IMG/VR virus record: IMGVR_UViG_3300043595_000018
Coordinates: 1 to 29,436 of that record
Source of the DNA: a virus
Reading direction: 5' to 3' (one strand)
Length of the DNA stretch: 29,436 nucleotides
The notes beneath the pieces were generated by a model. It was not told the origin of the DNA and did not search any database. It worked only from the letters and a program-made list of their open reading frames with translations. This document shows positions 1 through 7,859 of this stretch, in pieces. Each line of letters starts with the position of its first letter. Positions within the stretch are counted from its first letter, which is position 1. A program made the translations under genes and the position numbers.

Positions 1-2
1 CG

Positions 3-719
3 GCTCCAGCAGCGGCACCCGCACCCGCAGCGGCACCCGTCACTGCGCCTGTCGCTGCGGCCCCGCCAACGACTTTGCTCGGTGGAGACCCGTCCGCAGC
101 GCCGGCCGCCGATCCGGCGAAGGCCGCTGCAGATCCAGCCAAGCCGGCGGACCCCGCTGCGAAACCAACCGTTGATCCTGCCAAGCCTGTTGTCACCGGT
201 GCGCCCGAGAAGTACGAATTCAAGTTTGCGCCTGACGTGGTCGTCGATACCGCCGCGCTCGAGGCGTTCACTCCGGTGCTCAAGGGCCTGAACCTTACGC
301 AGGACCAGGCACAGCAGCTCGTCGACATCTACGCCGCGCAGACGCAGGCTCAGTCCACCGCCTTCGGCGCCAAGCTGCAAGACCCGGCGTTCGCGGTCGA
401 GCAAGCTGGCTTGATGCTGGCCAACCATCGTGATACGTGGGCCAGCGCCATCAAGGCTGACAAGGACATCGGCGGCGCCAACTTCGACGCCAACGTGCAG
501 ACCGCGCAGCGCGCACTGGCACGCTTCGGCTCGCCTGAACTCAAAGGGCTGCTCGAGACCACCGGCCTGGGCAACCACCCCGCGCTGGTCAGGGCCTTCG
601 TGCAGATCGGAAAGCAAATCCGCGAGGACACCCCGGACTACGGCTCCTTGAACGGTGGTGCCCGCAAATCCAATGCTGAAGTTTTCTACGGCGGCAACCC
701 CGCCACTGCCGGAGCGTAA
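3..719 (+). CDS. Capsid scaffolding protein, 5' truncated
   Basis: The frame is open to the left edge, so the true start lies outside the window; a TTG at 75 is only an internal codon that could initiate. The visible N-terminal third is almost pure Ala/Pro/Asp/Lys (repeats such as DPAKAA, DPAKPA), as in flexible scaffolds. The C-terminal part is soluble and helical, with a region around bases 430-600 containing DKDIGGANFD and GLLETTGLGNHPALVR. I recognise this pattern from phage scaffold proteins encoded directly before the major capsid gene. The expected role is to shape the procapsid from inside and leave on maturation. It sits 3 bp upstream of the capsid gene, and its last codons carry that gene's GGAG ribosome binding site. 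Order and motifs support scaffold; a protease-scaffold fusion upstream cannot be excluded. Confidence 0.75.
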   Translation, partial: APAAAPAPAAAPVTAPVAAAPPTTLLGGDPSAAPAADPAKAAADPAKPADPAAKPTVDPAKPVVTGAPEKYEFKFAPDVVVDTAALEAFTPVLKGLNLTQDQAQQLVDIYAAQTQAQSTAFGAKLQDPAFAVEQAGLMLANHRDTWASAIKADKDIGGANFDANVQTAQRALARFGSPELKGLLETTGLGNHPALVRAFVQIGKQIREDTPDYGSLNGGARKSNAEVFYGGNPATAGA

Positions 720-722
720 CGA

Positions 723-1766
723 ATGGCCACACTGAACGGCGCCGCACTCACCTTGTTGGATCTCGCGAAGACGTGGGATCCGAACGGGCAGCACGCACGC
801 ATCGTCGAGATGCTTCACCAGAACAATGAAATTCTGGCGGACATGCTCTGGCTCGAGGGCAACCTACCGACTGGCCACCGCACCACGGTGCGCACGGGTC
901 TCGCCTCGGCTGCATGGCGCCTCTTTAACCAGGGCGTCGCCATCACCAAGAACACGAACGCCCAGATCGATGAGGCGTGCGGCTTGCTGACTACGTGGGG
1001 CGAGGTCGACGTGGACCTGGCGGAGCTCAACGGAAACTCCGCTGCGTTCCGCCTGGGCGAAGCGCAGGGCCACCTGGAGGGCATGAACCAGGAAATGGCT
1101 GGAACGCTAATCTACGGCAACCAGGGCACGGCGCCGGAGGAGTTCACCGGCTTCATGCCGCGCTACAGCGCGCTCGGCAACAACTGCATCAGCGGCGGTG
1201 GCTCGGGCTCGGACAACGCAAGTATTTTGCTCGTTGGCTGGGGTCCGCTGACGGTTCACGGCATTTATCCAAAGGGTACGCCGGCGGGCCTGCAGCACAT
1301 GGATCATGGCCGGCAAACGGTCGACACCACCGCGGGCATCGGCGGCGCGCGCCTCTCGGTCTTTCAGGACGAGTGGAAGTGGAAGGCTGGCCTGGCTGTC
1401 CGCGACTGGCGCTACGTCGTTCGCATCGCGAACATCGATGTGTCCAACCTGGTGGCTGAATCCTCGGCCGCGAACCTCATCAAGCTGATGATCAAGGCCT
1501 GGTATCAGCTGCCGGCGACGCTCGGCGGCATGACGAAAGACCAGGGCTTCGTCGGTGTCAAGCCCTGTTGGTACATGAACCGCACCACGGCGCAGATGCT
1601 CGACATTCAGCGCTTTAACGTCATGGCCGGCGCCGGCACTGGCTCACAGAACCTCGGCGGTTCGATCCAGTACTCGGAAGTCGACGGCAAGCAGATCCCC
1701 ACGTTTCGCGGGGCACCGATCCGCATCGTCGATCAGATGTTGGAAACTGAGGCCACGGTAGCATAA
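723..1766 (+). CDS. Major capsid protein
   Basis: A 347-residue protein, expected to form the icosahedral shell with an HK97-type fold. The N-terminus (LLDLAKTWDPNGQHARIVEM) and the segment MNRTTAQMLDIQ near residue 285, followed by FRGAPIRIVDQM near the C-terminus, match the capsid family of BPP-1-like and related short-tailed phages. The length fits that family. The start ATG at 723 has GGAG eight bases upstream (711-714). It lies between scaffold and cement genes, the usual capsid order. The assignment is by pattern recognition, without an alignment, but position and motifs agree. There is no fused scaffold or protease domain. Confidence 0.88.
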   Translation: MATLNGAALTLLDLAKTWDPNGQHARIVEMLHQNNEILADMLWLEGNLPTGHRTTVRTGLASAAWRLFNQGVAITKNTNAQIDEACGLLTTWGEVDVDLAELNGNSAAFRLGEAQGHLEGMNQEMAGTLIYGNQGTAPEEFTGFMPRYSALGNNCISGGGSGSDNASILLVGWGPLTVHGIYPKGTPAGLQHMDHGRQTVDTTAGIGGARLSVFQDEWKWKAGLAVRDWRYVVRIANIDVSNLVAESSAANLIKLMIKAWYQLPATLGGMTKDQGFVGVKPCWYMNRTTAQMLDIQRFNVMAGAGTGSQNLGGSIQYSEVDGKQIPTFRGAPIRIVDQMLETEATVA

Positions 1767-1818
1767 GCCGCCTGGTCGAGAGCGCAACGACACCTGCAAG
1801 CATTGGAGTACAAGCACC

Positions 1819-2295
1819 ATGCAAATCGACGCACAACATCTCTTCAGCGACGCACAGGCGATCACCGCCGATGCGGTCGGCACCAACGTCATCTCACTGG
1901 GCAGCGACCGCAGCATCGGCAATGGTGAGCCGATGTGCGTCGTCTTCCAGGTGGATGTCGCCGCGGACCAGACCACCGGGGATGAGGACTACACCTTCGA
2001 AGTGGAGTACGCATCCAACGCCGCGCAGAGCACCGGTCGCCAGCTCATCGGCCGGCGTGCGTTCGAGTCCGGCACGCCCACCGCGCCGGCGCAGGATGCT
2101 GACCTGCTGGTCGCAGGCTTCATCTTCTTCATCCCGATCCCGCCCACGGCGCTCACAGAGTCCGAGGCTTTCCTCGGCATTCGCTACGACGTCAGCGGCA
2201 CCACGCCCACCATCACCGTGACTGCATTCCTGCAGCCGCTGAACATGGTGCAGGCGTTCAACAAGTACCCGCGCGGCTACACGATCACCAGCTGA
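1819..2295 (+). CDS. Bbp16-family capsid cement protein
   Basis: A 158-residue beta-rich protein. The ending YPRGYTITS, the central FIPIPPTA segment and the N-terminal start on an acidic, mostly extended chain recall the Bbp16 cement protein of Bordetella phage BPP-1, a jelly-roll protein that sits on the outside of the capsid and stabilises it. It lies just after the major capsid gene, as in BPP-1. The start ATG has GGAG about ten bases upstream. The 52-bp gap before it (1767-1818) shows no clear terminator, so it is probably co-transcribed with the capsid gene. It contains no cysteine, fitting a surface beta protein that does not rely on disulfides. Confidence 0.75.
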   Translation: MQIDAQHLFSDAQAITADAVGTNVISLGSDRSIGNGEPMCVVFQVDVAADQTTGDEDYTFEVEYASNAAQSTGRQLIGRRAFESGTPTAPAQDADLLVAGFIFFIPIPPTALTESEAFLGIRYDVSGTTPTITVTAFLQPLNMVQAFNKYPRGYTITS

Positions 2296-2315
2296 TCCTA
2301 ATCCTGATCCTGATC
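2292..2315 (+). repeat. Four tandem CTNATC hexamers
   Basis: Four head-to-tail hexamers (CTGATC, CTAATC, CTGATC, CTGATC) begin inside the stop codon of the cement gene and extend into the 49-bp spacer. GATC occurs several times, giving potential Dam-type sites. No function can be assigned; it may be a slippage product. Confidence 0.6.
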
Positions 2316-2344
2316 GCGTAACGCAAGTCACTGGAGCTGCCCTT

Positions 2345-2806
2345 ATGGCCCGATCGATCCCGGCTCAAGTCATCGTCACCAGCGAGCGCCAAGGTACGGT
2401 GCGGGTTCGCGCCAAGCCCCTCAGTGGCCGCGAGGGCGATGCCAGGCCTCTGTGCGGCTTCGACGGAGCGCGGCGACGCTACGCTGGTGAAGTGTTCTTG
2501 ATCACCGAGCCGCAAGAGTTCTCGCCACGCTGGATGGATTTCGTGGACGCCAGCGGCAAGGTCATCGACCCGCCGGAGGCGTGGAAGGACATTGTTGGCC
2601 GGCGCCGAGCGGAGCTCGAGGAGCTGATTGTGAGCTCCCGCACCCCGCAGCTCGAGGCGCTGCGAAAGCAAAACGGCGAACTGGCGCAGCAGTACTCGAT
2701 GGCTCAGGTACAGGCGCGCGAGAACGGCAGCAAGGCAGCGGCGCTCGAGACCGAGAACGCCAAGCTTCGTGCTGAGCTCGAGGCCGCCAAATCCACCAAG
2801 AAGTAA
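2345..2806 (+). CDS. Unassigned structural-region protein with C-terminal coiled coil
   Basis: A 153-residue protein that I cannot name. Residues 1-75 look like a small beta domain (SERQGTVRVRAKPLSGREGD; a W-M-D-F-V segment near residue 60). From about residue 80 to the end the chain is highly charged with heptad-like spacing (LEELI, LEALRKQNGELAQQ, ALETENAKLRAELEAAK), a confident coiled coil. GGAG lies eight bases before the ATG. Its place between cement and adaptor genes suggests a minor capsid or assembly component, but that is inference from position only. The next gene begins four bases after its stop. Confidence 0.7.
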   Translation: MARSIPAQVIVTSERQGTVRVRAKPLSGREGDARPLCGFDGARRRYAGEVFLITEPQEFSPRWMDFVDASGKVIDPPEAWKDIVGRRRAELEELIVSSRTPQLEALRKQNGELAQQYSMAQVQARENGSKAAALETENAKLRAELEAAKSTKK

Positions 2807-2809
2807 GCC

Positions 2810-3121
2810 GTGGCGATCTCGACGAAGCAGCTGCACCACACCAACGTCCTCGACTGGTCGGACATCGAGGACTACGTCGGCGGGCAGGTCATCCTGGCGG
2901 CTGGAGAGGTCAACAGTGGCGCGCTCAGCGAGGGCGTCTACGAGCTCAACACCGATACGCTGTGCTACATCAAGGTCGGGCCCGCCGCGGCCGGCGTGCT
3001 CGCGACCACGGGCTACAAGCTCTCAGCCAACGTGCCACGCTTGGTGCTGATTCGCGAGGGCAGCCGCATCAACACCATTGCCGGCGGCGCCGGGATCCTG
3101 AGCTACCACAAGGTGGCGTGA
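2810..3121 (+). CDS. Small unassigned structural-region protein
   Basis: A 103-residue protein starting with GTG at 2810, three bases after the upstream TAA, which makes translational coupling likely because no strong Shine-Dalgarno sequence is visible. It is rich in Gly, Ala, Val and Thr with alternating polar and hydrophobic residues (GGQVILAAGEV, YIKVGPAAAGVLATTG), suggesting a compact beta fold. There is no signal peptide or membrane span. It could be a decoration or stoichiometrically minor head protein; this rests only on location. The following 44 bp (3122-3165) are non-coding and show no clear signal. Confidence 0.65.
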   Translation: MAISTKQLHHTNVLDWSDIEDYVGGQVILAAGEVNSGALSEGVYELNTDTLCYIKVGPAAAGVLATTGYKLSANVPRLVLIREGSRINTIAGGAGILSYHKVA

Positions 3122-3165
3122 AGCTGGATTTCTAAGCCGCTGCGCGCCTGCTGTATCTGGGCAGC

Positions 3166-3813
3166 ATGGTCGACCAAGTTCAGCTCTTCAACATGGCCAT
3201 CTCCCGCATCGGGATTGGCGAAACCATCGATGACATCACCGACCGCAAGGAGACGCGGCGGCAGTGCTCGAGGTGGTTCGAGTTCTGCCGCGACAAGGTG
3301 CTTAAGAATCACCCGTATGCCTTTGCGCGCAAAGCACGCGCGCTGTCGCTGCTCGACCAGACCTATCCCGGGTATGCGTTCGTCTACGACTACCCGAACG
3401 ACTGCCTGGATATGCTCGAGATCATCCCCGAGGACGGCTTGCGCTGGCAGCAGGGCTCGATCCTCTTTTGCAACTGGGATGAGCGTGAGAGCTGGCGCGT
3501 GCCGCGGATCGCCTACGAGCGCATCCTGCGAACGGACGGCCAGGCCCAGGCGATTGCTACTGACCTCGCGGACGCGTGGGGCGTGTACACCTCGAACGCC
3601 GCGGCGCTTGCCGTGTGGCCGCACGATGTTATCGACGCGCTTGCGTGGTGTCTTGCTGCAGAGGTGGGCGGGCCGCTCAAGGCCAATCCGCAGTTGATCC
3701 AACTCGCCTGGAACACCTACGAGATCCACAAGCAGCGGGCCGGCGGCAATGATTTGAACGAGGGCTACCCGGACCCTGAGCCGGATTCGCCCTCCGTCAA
3801 CGCGAGGATGTAA
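3166..3813 (+). CDS. Head-tail adaptor, T7 gp11-like (tail tubular protein A type)
   Basis: A 215-residue helical protein. The N-terminus has the hallmark pattern of gp11-like adaptors: LFNMAISRIG, then DRKETRRQCSRWFEFCRDKVLKNHPYAFA (about residues 24-52), where a run of helical residues ends in HP-aromatic-FA. The family binds below the portal and joins the head to the tail nozzle. The last base of its stop codon lies at 3813, where the downstream nozzle gene begins, and in T7-like phages these two partners are also adjacent. The length matches the family. The Shine-Dalgarno sequence for 3166 is weak. Confidence 0.8.
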   Translation: MVDQVQLFNMAISRIGIGETIDDITDRKETRRQCSRWFEFCRDKVLKNHPYAFARKARALSLLDQTYPGYAFVYDYPNDCLDMLEIIPEDGLRWQQGSILFCNWDERESWRVPRIAYERILRTDGQAQAIATDLADAWGVYTSNAAALAVWPHDVIDALAWCLAAEVGGPLKANPQLIQLAWNTYEIHKQRAGGNDLNEGYPDPEPDSPSVNARM

Positions 3814-6812
3814 TGGCGCGGCTGCTGCAGCCTGCGTTCACGCGTGGCGAGCTCTCACCGCTCCTGCGTGCACGCGTCGACACCGCGCTCTATCAGGTCG
3901 GGCTGCGCAAGCTGCGCAACATGTTTGTACGCACCCAGGGCGGCGTGTCGAATAGAGCCGGGCTGCCGTTCGTTGGGATCGCGGCCAGCAACGATGAGGG
4001 CGGCTCGGTCCTGATCCCCTTCATCTTCTCGACCGAGCAGGCCTACATTCTGGAGTTCTCTGCTGGCGCGATTCGGGTGTTCGCCAATGGCGCGTTCATC
4101 CCGTCCGGTGTCGGCACGGCCACGATCACCAACGTTGTGGTATCGGGCGGGCCCGCGCTCTTCTTCCGTACCATCACCACCTCGGCGCCGCACGGCTACA
4201 ACATTGGCGACCTGGTGCACATCGCTGGCCTCGTGGCGAGCGGCACCTACCAGGTCAATGGCTCGCACCGGATCACGGGCACCAGCGCCAATACGTTCGA
4301 CATCAATGAAATGCCGGCCCTCGCCGATAAGGGCAGCTACATCAGCGGTGGCACGGTGTCGCTCGATGTGAACGTGGTAAATCCGTACGACGCCGATGAG
4401 CTCGCCGACCTGCGCTTTGCCCAGAGCGCTGACGTGCTCACGGTGACGCACCCGGCCCACCCGCAGTACGAATTCCGCCGGCTCTCGGCCAGCAGCTTCG
4501 AGTTCGTGCAGGCTGAGTTCGAGGACGGCCCATTCCTGGACACCAACCTCGACTTCAGCTACCAGATGCACGCATCGCAGGTGCTCGGCACCGTCTCGAT
4601 CACCGGAACGCGCAGTGTGTTCCTCGAGGCACACGAGGGAGCATTGCTCCGCCTGCAGAGTCGCAACCTGAGCCTCATCCAGCCTTGGGAATCCGGCGGC
4701 ATCATCAAGCGCGACAGCGGCTCAACCCTCGGCGTGCTTCGCCGCTCGGAAGGCCGGGTGTACAAGTGCGTCACCGATCAGACACCCAGCGGCGCCAACA
4801 AGATTATCCGCTCGGGCAGCGTGCGCCCGGTGCACGAGTTCGGCGTGCAGCCTGATGGCTCGGGCCTCGCAATCTCAGCTGACATCGAGCGCGAGGGGGT
4901 GTCCTGGGAGTATCTGCATTCGGGCTTCGGCATCGCGCGTATCACGAGCTATTCAAGCGGTACGGTGGTGCTGGCGCAGGTGCTGCGCCGCTTACCCGAT
5001 GACTGCGCAGGGGGTGTCTCCACCGCCTTCGGCCCGTTCACCATGACGGGCGATGGCGTCGACGTCACGCTCTCCATTGCCGGCGCCACCTCTCACAACA
5101 AATACGACTTCGAGGTCACCTACAACGGCGTCATCCAGGAACCCGCACTGTTCGAGGTGAACGCCACAACCGATGTGCTGACGTTCTACGCCGCACCGGC
5201 AACCGGCGTGAGCGTCTCCGCACGCCAACTGAGCACCGCGACGTTCAGCAGCCGCACCGATCTGTGGGCCTTCGGCGCGTGGAGCGACGTGCAGGGCTAT
5301 CCATCGGTGGTGAGCTACCACCAGGACCGGCTGTTCTACGGCGCCTCCACTGAGCAGCCACAAACGGTGTGGGGCAGCCGCACCGGCTCGTACAAGGATT
5401 ACGGCGTGTCGGTGCCGATCGCCGATGACGACTCCGTGAACTTCACCATGAACGGGCGGCAGATCAATGCGATCCGCGATCTGATCCCGCTCGACAAGCT
5501 TGTTGCGATGACCGCCGCCGGCGCCTGGGTGGTGACGGACGGCGAGAATGAGGTGCTCACTCCCAGCACCGTGGGTTTCAAGCCGCAGAGCTACCGCGGC
5601 GCCAAGCGACTGCGCACCATCCTGGTCGGGGATGAAGCCGTGTTCGTGCACGACGCTGGCCGCAAGATCCGCACGCTGGGCTATCGCTTCGACACCAACA
5701 AGTTCGGCGGGGTGGATCTCATCGTTGCTGCCGAGCACCTGCTGACCAAGGACAACACCGCGGTCGACATGGACTATGCCGAGGAGCCGCACACCCTGCT
5801 GCACGTGGTGCGCGAGGACGGTGAGATGCCGGTGCTCACGTACGAGCCCGAGCAGGAGGTCACGGCCTGGAGTCACTACGACACGCTCGACGGGCAGTTC
5901 GAGCGCGTGTGCGTGATCCCGGAGGACACGGACAGCGCAGCGTACGTGATCGTGCGCCGCGAGATCGGCAGCAACACCGTGCGCTACATCGAGCGATTCG
6001 CGGATCGCTTCGATGAGGATCCCATTGGCGGGGTCTACGCAGACAGCGCGCTGAGCTTCGATGGGCGAAACACATCCGATGTTACGCTGACGCTCGAGTT
6101 TCCCATCGGCCCCGGGACCATCATCCTGACCGCCTCAGATGATGTCTTCTCGCTGGCCAATCCGCCTGACCTGGTGACACTGACCATCGAGGATGCCGAC
6201 GGCAACTCGTACAGCATCCGCGGGACCTTTGCCTCGATCAGCGACCCGACGCAGATGGAGATCACGTCGATCGAGGCGCTCGCCGCCGAGGTCCAAGACG
6301 CGCTCGAGGGCAGGTCGACCACGGTGTGGGCGCTGGGCTTCGATGAGTTCAACGGACTGCATCACCTGGAGGGCGCGACGGTGTGCATCCTGGCGGATGG
6401 CGGCGTCGAGGAAGATCAACTTGTGACTGGGGGGCAGATCACCTTGGCCAGCCCGGCCACCGTGGTGCACGTCGGGCTGCGCGTCACGGCCGAGATGGAA
6501 ACCCTCGATGTGAACATCCCCGGTGAGCAAACGGTGCGCGGCAACGCCAAGCACATCGGCAAGGTGGACGTGATCTGCTATCGCTCGCGCAACATCCTGG
6601 TGGGCCCGGATGCCGATCACCTGGATGAGATCGCGACCCGCACGCCGGAGGACGATGAGTACGATGCGGAGTCACTCAAGGAGGACATCCAAGATCTCTA
6701 CATCGCAACCACACTGTCCAAGAACGGCCGCGTGTTGATTAGACACGATGAGCCGCTGCCATTGACGGTGCTGGGCGTGATTCCCTCGGTCGAGTTTGGG
6801 ACGAACGGATGA
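3813..6812 (+). CDS. Tail nozzle / tail tubular protein B-like
   Basis: A 999-residue, beta-rich protein. The N-terminus (LLQPAFTRGELSPLLRARVD then GLRKLRNMFVRTQGGVSNR) is the recognisable signature of a large family of podovirus tail proteins that form the tube or nozzle below the adaptor. Around residues 125-165 the stretch PHGYNIGDLVHIAGL and the following GTYQVNGSHRIT resemble the FCCH-type beta domain seen in many phage tail proteins. Residues about 485-640 (VVSYHQDRLFYGAS, VWGSRTGSYKDY, VTDGENEVLTPST) form a propeller-like section. It begins within TAATG of the adaptor stop and ends in an ATGA overlap with the next gene. Confidence 0.8.
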   Translation: MARLLQPAFTRGELSPLLRARVDTALYQVGLRKLRNMFVRTQGGVSNRAGLPFVGIAASNDEGGSVLIPFIFSTEQAYILEFSAGAIRVFANGAFIPSGVGTATITNVVVSGGPALFFRTITTSAPHGYNIGDLVHIAGLVASGTYQVNGSHRITGTSANTFDINEMPALADKGSYISGGTVSLDVNVVNPYDADELADLRFAQSADVLTVTHPAHPQYEFRRLSASSFEFVQAEFEDGPFLDTNLDFSYQMHASQVLGTVSITGTRSVFLEAHEGALLRLQSRNLSLIQPWESGGIIKRDSGSTLGVLRRSEGRVYKCVTDQTPSGANKIIRSGSVRPVHEFGVQPDGSGLAISADIEREGVSWEYLHSGFGIARITSYSSGTVVLAQVLRRLPDDCAGGVSTAFGPFTMTGDGVDVTLSIAGATSHNKYDFEVTYNGVIQEPALFEVNATTDVLTFYAAPATGVSVSARQLSTATFSSRTDLWAFGAWSDVQGYPSVVSYHQDRLFYGASTEQPQTVWGSRTGSYKDYGVSVPIADDDSVNFTMNGRQINAIRDLIPLDKLVAMTAAGAWVVTDGENEVLTPSTVGFKPQSYRGAKRLRTILVGDEAVFVHDAGRKIRTLGYRFDTNKFGGVDLIVAAEHLLTKDNTAVDMDYAEEPHTLLHVVREDGEMPVLTYEPEQEVTAWSHYDTLDGQFERVCVIPEDTDSAAYVIVRREIGSNTVRYIERFADRFDEDPIGGVYADSALSFDGRNTSDVTLTLEFPIGPGTIILTASDDVFSLANPPDLVTLTIEDADGNSYSIRGTFASISDPTQMEITSIEALAAEVQDALEGRSTTVWALGFDEFNGLHHLEGATVCILADGGVEEDQLVTGGQITLASPATVVHVGLRVTAEMETLDVNIPGEQTVRGNAKHIGKVDVICYRSRNILVGPDADHLDEIATRTPEDDEYDAESLKEDIQDLYIATTLSKNGRVLIRHDEPLPLTVLGVIPSVEFGTNG

Positions 6813-7294
6813 GCCTGCCTGCCGCGAAGCTCGGCGTTGACTGGTGTGTGACCGCATCGAAGGCGTGGCACATCGATCGCATGGCGCCGCACGTGCGCGA
6901 GGCCGACCGTGCCGAGCTGTGGGCCGGCTGGCACAGCACACCAGAGCAGTCACTGCGCCACGGCCTCGCGCGCTCCTCGCACTGCTGGACGGCGCTGATC
7001 AACTTCCAGCCTGTGTGCATGCTAGGGGTCGTGCCGCAATCTCTCCTGGGCGCCTCTGGCGTCGTCTGGCTGATCGGTACCGACGCCGTGCTCGAGCGCC
7101 AGATTGGATTCCTGCGCAGGTGCAGGCCGCACTTGAGGCGCATCCAACAGACGTACGCGCACCTGCAGAACTATGTCTCGGTGGAGAACACGGCCGCCAT
7201 CGGCTGGCTGCGCTGGCTTGGCTTTTCAATCGCGGATCCCGCGCCGTTCGGGCCGCAGGGCGTGCCGTTCCATCACTTCGAGTGGATGCGCTGA
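6809..7294 (+). CDS. Gp13-family internal virion protein with GNAT-like fold
   Basis: A 161-residue protein whose start overlaps the nozzle stop (ATGA). The C-terminal half (QTYAHLQNYVSVENTAAIGW, then LRWLGF) has the typical end of a GNAT acyltransferase fold, in which N-x-x-A-I-x-W-L-x-x-LGF closes the acyl-CoA site. T7 gp13-family ejection proteins show the same resemblance and occupy the same genome position between nozzle and gp14-like genes, so a virion-assembly role is more likely than catalysis. I do not see a clear pyrophosphate-binding Q/R-x-x-G-x-G/A loop, which argues against acetyl-CoA binding. It is followed after 1 bp by the gp14-like gene. Confidence 0.72.
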   Translation: MSLPAAKLGVDWCVTASKAWHIDRMAPHVREADRAELWAGWHSTPEQSLRHGLARSSHCWTALINFQPVCMLGVVPQSLLGASGVVWLIGTDAVLERQIGFLRRCRPHLRRIQQTYAHLQNYVSVENTAAIGWLRWLGFSIADPAPFGPQGVPFHHFEWMR

Positions 7295-7295
7295 A

Positions 7296-7859
7296 ATGTG
7301 TGAACCCACCACGATTGCCCTGGTTGCCGGATTCGCCGGATCAGGCGTTGCCGCGTACAGCTCCTACGAGAGCGGCCAGGCCCAGAAGGCATTGGCCAAC
7401 ACCAACGCCCGGCTTGCCGATGAGCAGGCCGCAGACTCCACGCGCCGTGGTCAGATCGAGGAAGACCGCCGCCGCGCACTGACGCGCCAGCAGCTCGGCG
7501 CGCAACGCGTGGCACTCGGGGCCAACAACGTGGTCTCGAGCACGGGCACGCCCCTGGGGCTGCTCGCCGAGACTGCCGAGTACGGGGAGCTCGACGCGCT
7601 CACGATCCGCAACAACGCCGCGCGCGAGGCGTTCGGCTACAAGGTCGAAGCCGGGAACTCACGCACCCGCGGGCGCATCGCTTCGCGCGAGGGCACGCTT
7701 GGCGCCTTCTCGACCATCCTCGGCGGTGGCGCGCAGGCTTACGGCAGCTATAGGAAAAACAGATCCGGGGCCGGTGGCGGTGGCGCCAAAGGAATCACCC
7801 CTGGCGGTACGCGAGTAGATGTCTCGGCAAGGTCCCCGAGCACTCGAGGGTATGCCTGA
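7296..7859 (+). CDS. Virion core protein, T7 gp14-like
   Basis: A 187-residue protein; I place the start at the ATG at 7296, one base after the upstream stop, rather than at earlier in-frame ATGs inside the gp13-like gene. The N-terminus MCEPTTIALVAGFAGSGVAA is a short hydrophobic helix beginning with Met-Cys, followed by a long polar helix rich in Ala, Gln and Arg and a Gly-rich tail. This is the layout of gp14-type ejection proteins, thought to form the outer-membrane part of the DNA-translocation channel. Its stop TGA (7857-7859) overlaps the next ATG by one base. Confidence 0.75.
   Translation: MCEPTTIALVAGFAGSGVAAYSSYESGQAQKALANTNARLADEQAADSTRRGQIEEDRRRALTRQQLGAQRVALGANNVVSSTGTPLGLLAETAEYGELDALTIRNNAAREAFGYKVEAGNSRTRGRIASREGTLGAFSTILGGGAQAYGSYRKNRSGAGGGGAKGITPGGTRVDVSARSPSTRGYA

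Noticed and set aside
4992-5876. 294-residue minus-strand ORF inside the nozzle gene
   Set aside because: Its composition is typical of an antisense shadow, it has no motif, and it would be the only gene opposing the late operon there.
6809-7294. A host-type acetyltransferase acting as an accessory enzyme
   Set aside because: The GNAT-like end is real, but the position between nozzle and gp14-like genes and the missing acyl-CoA loop fit the Gp13 virion family better.
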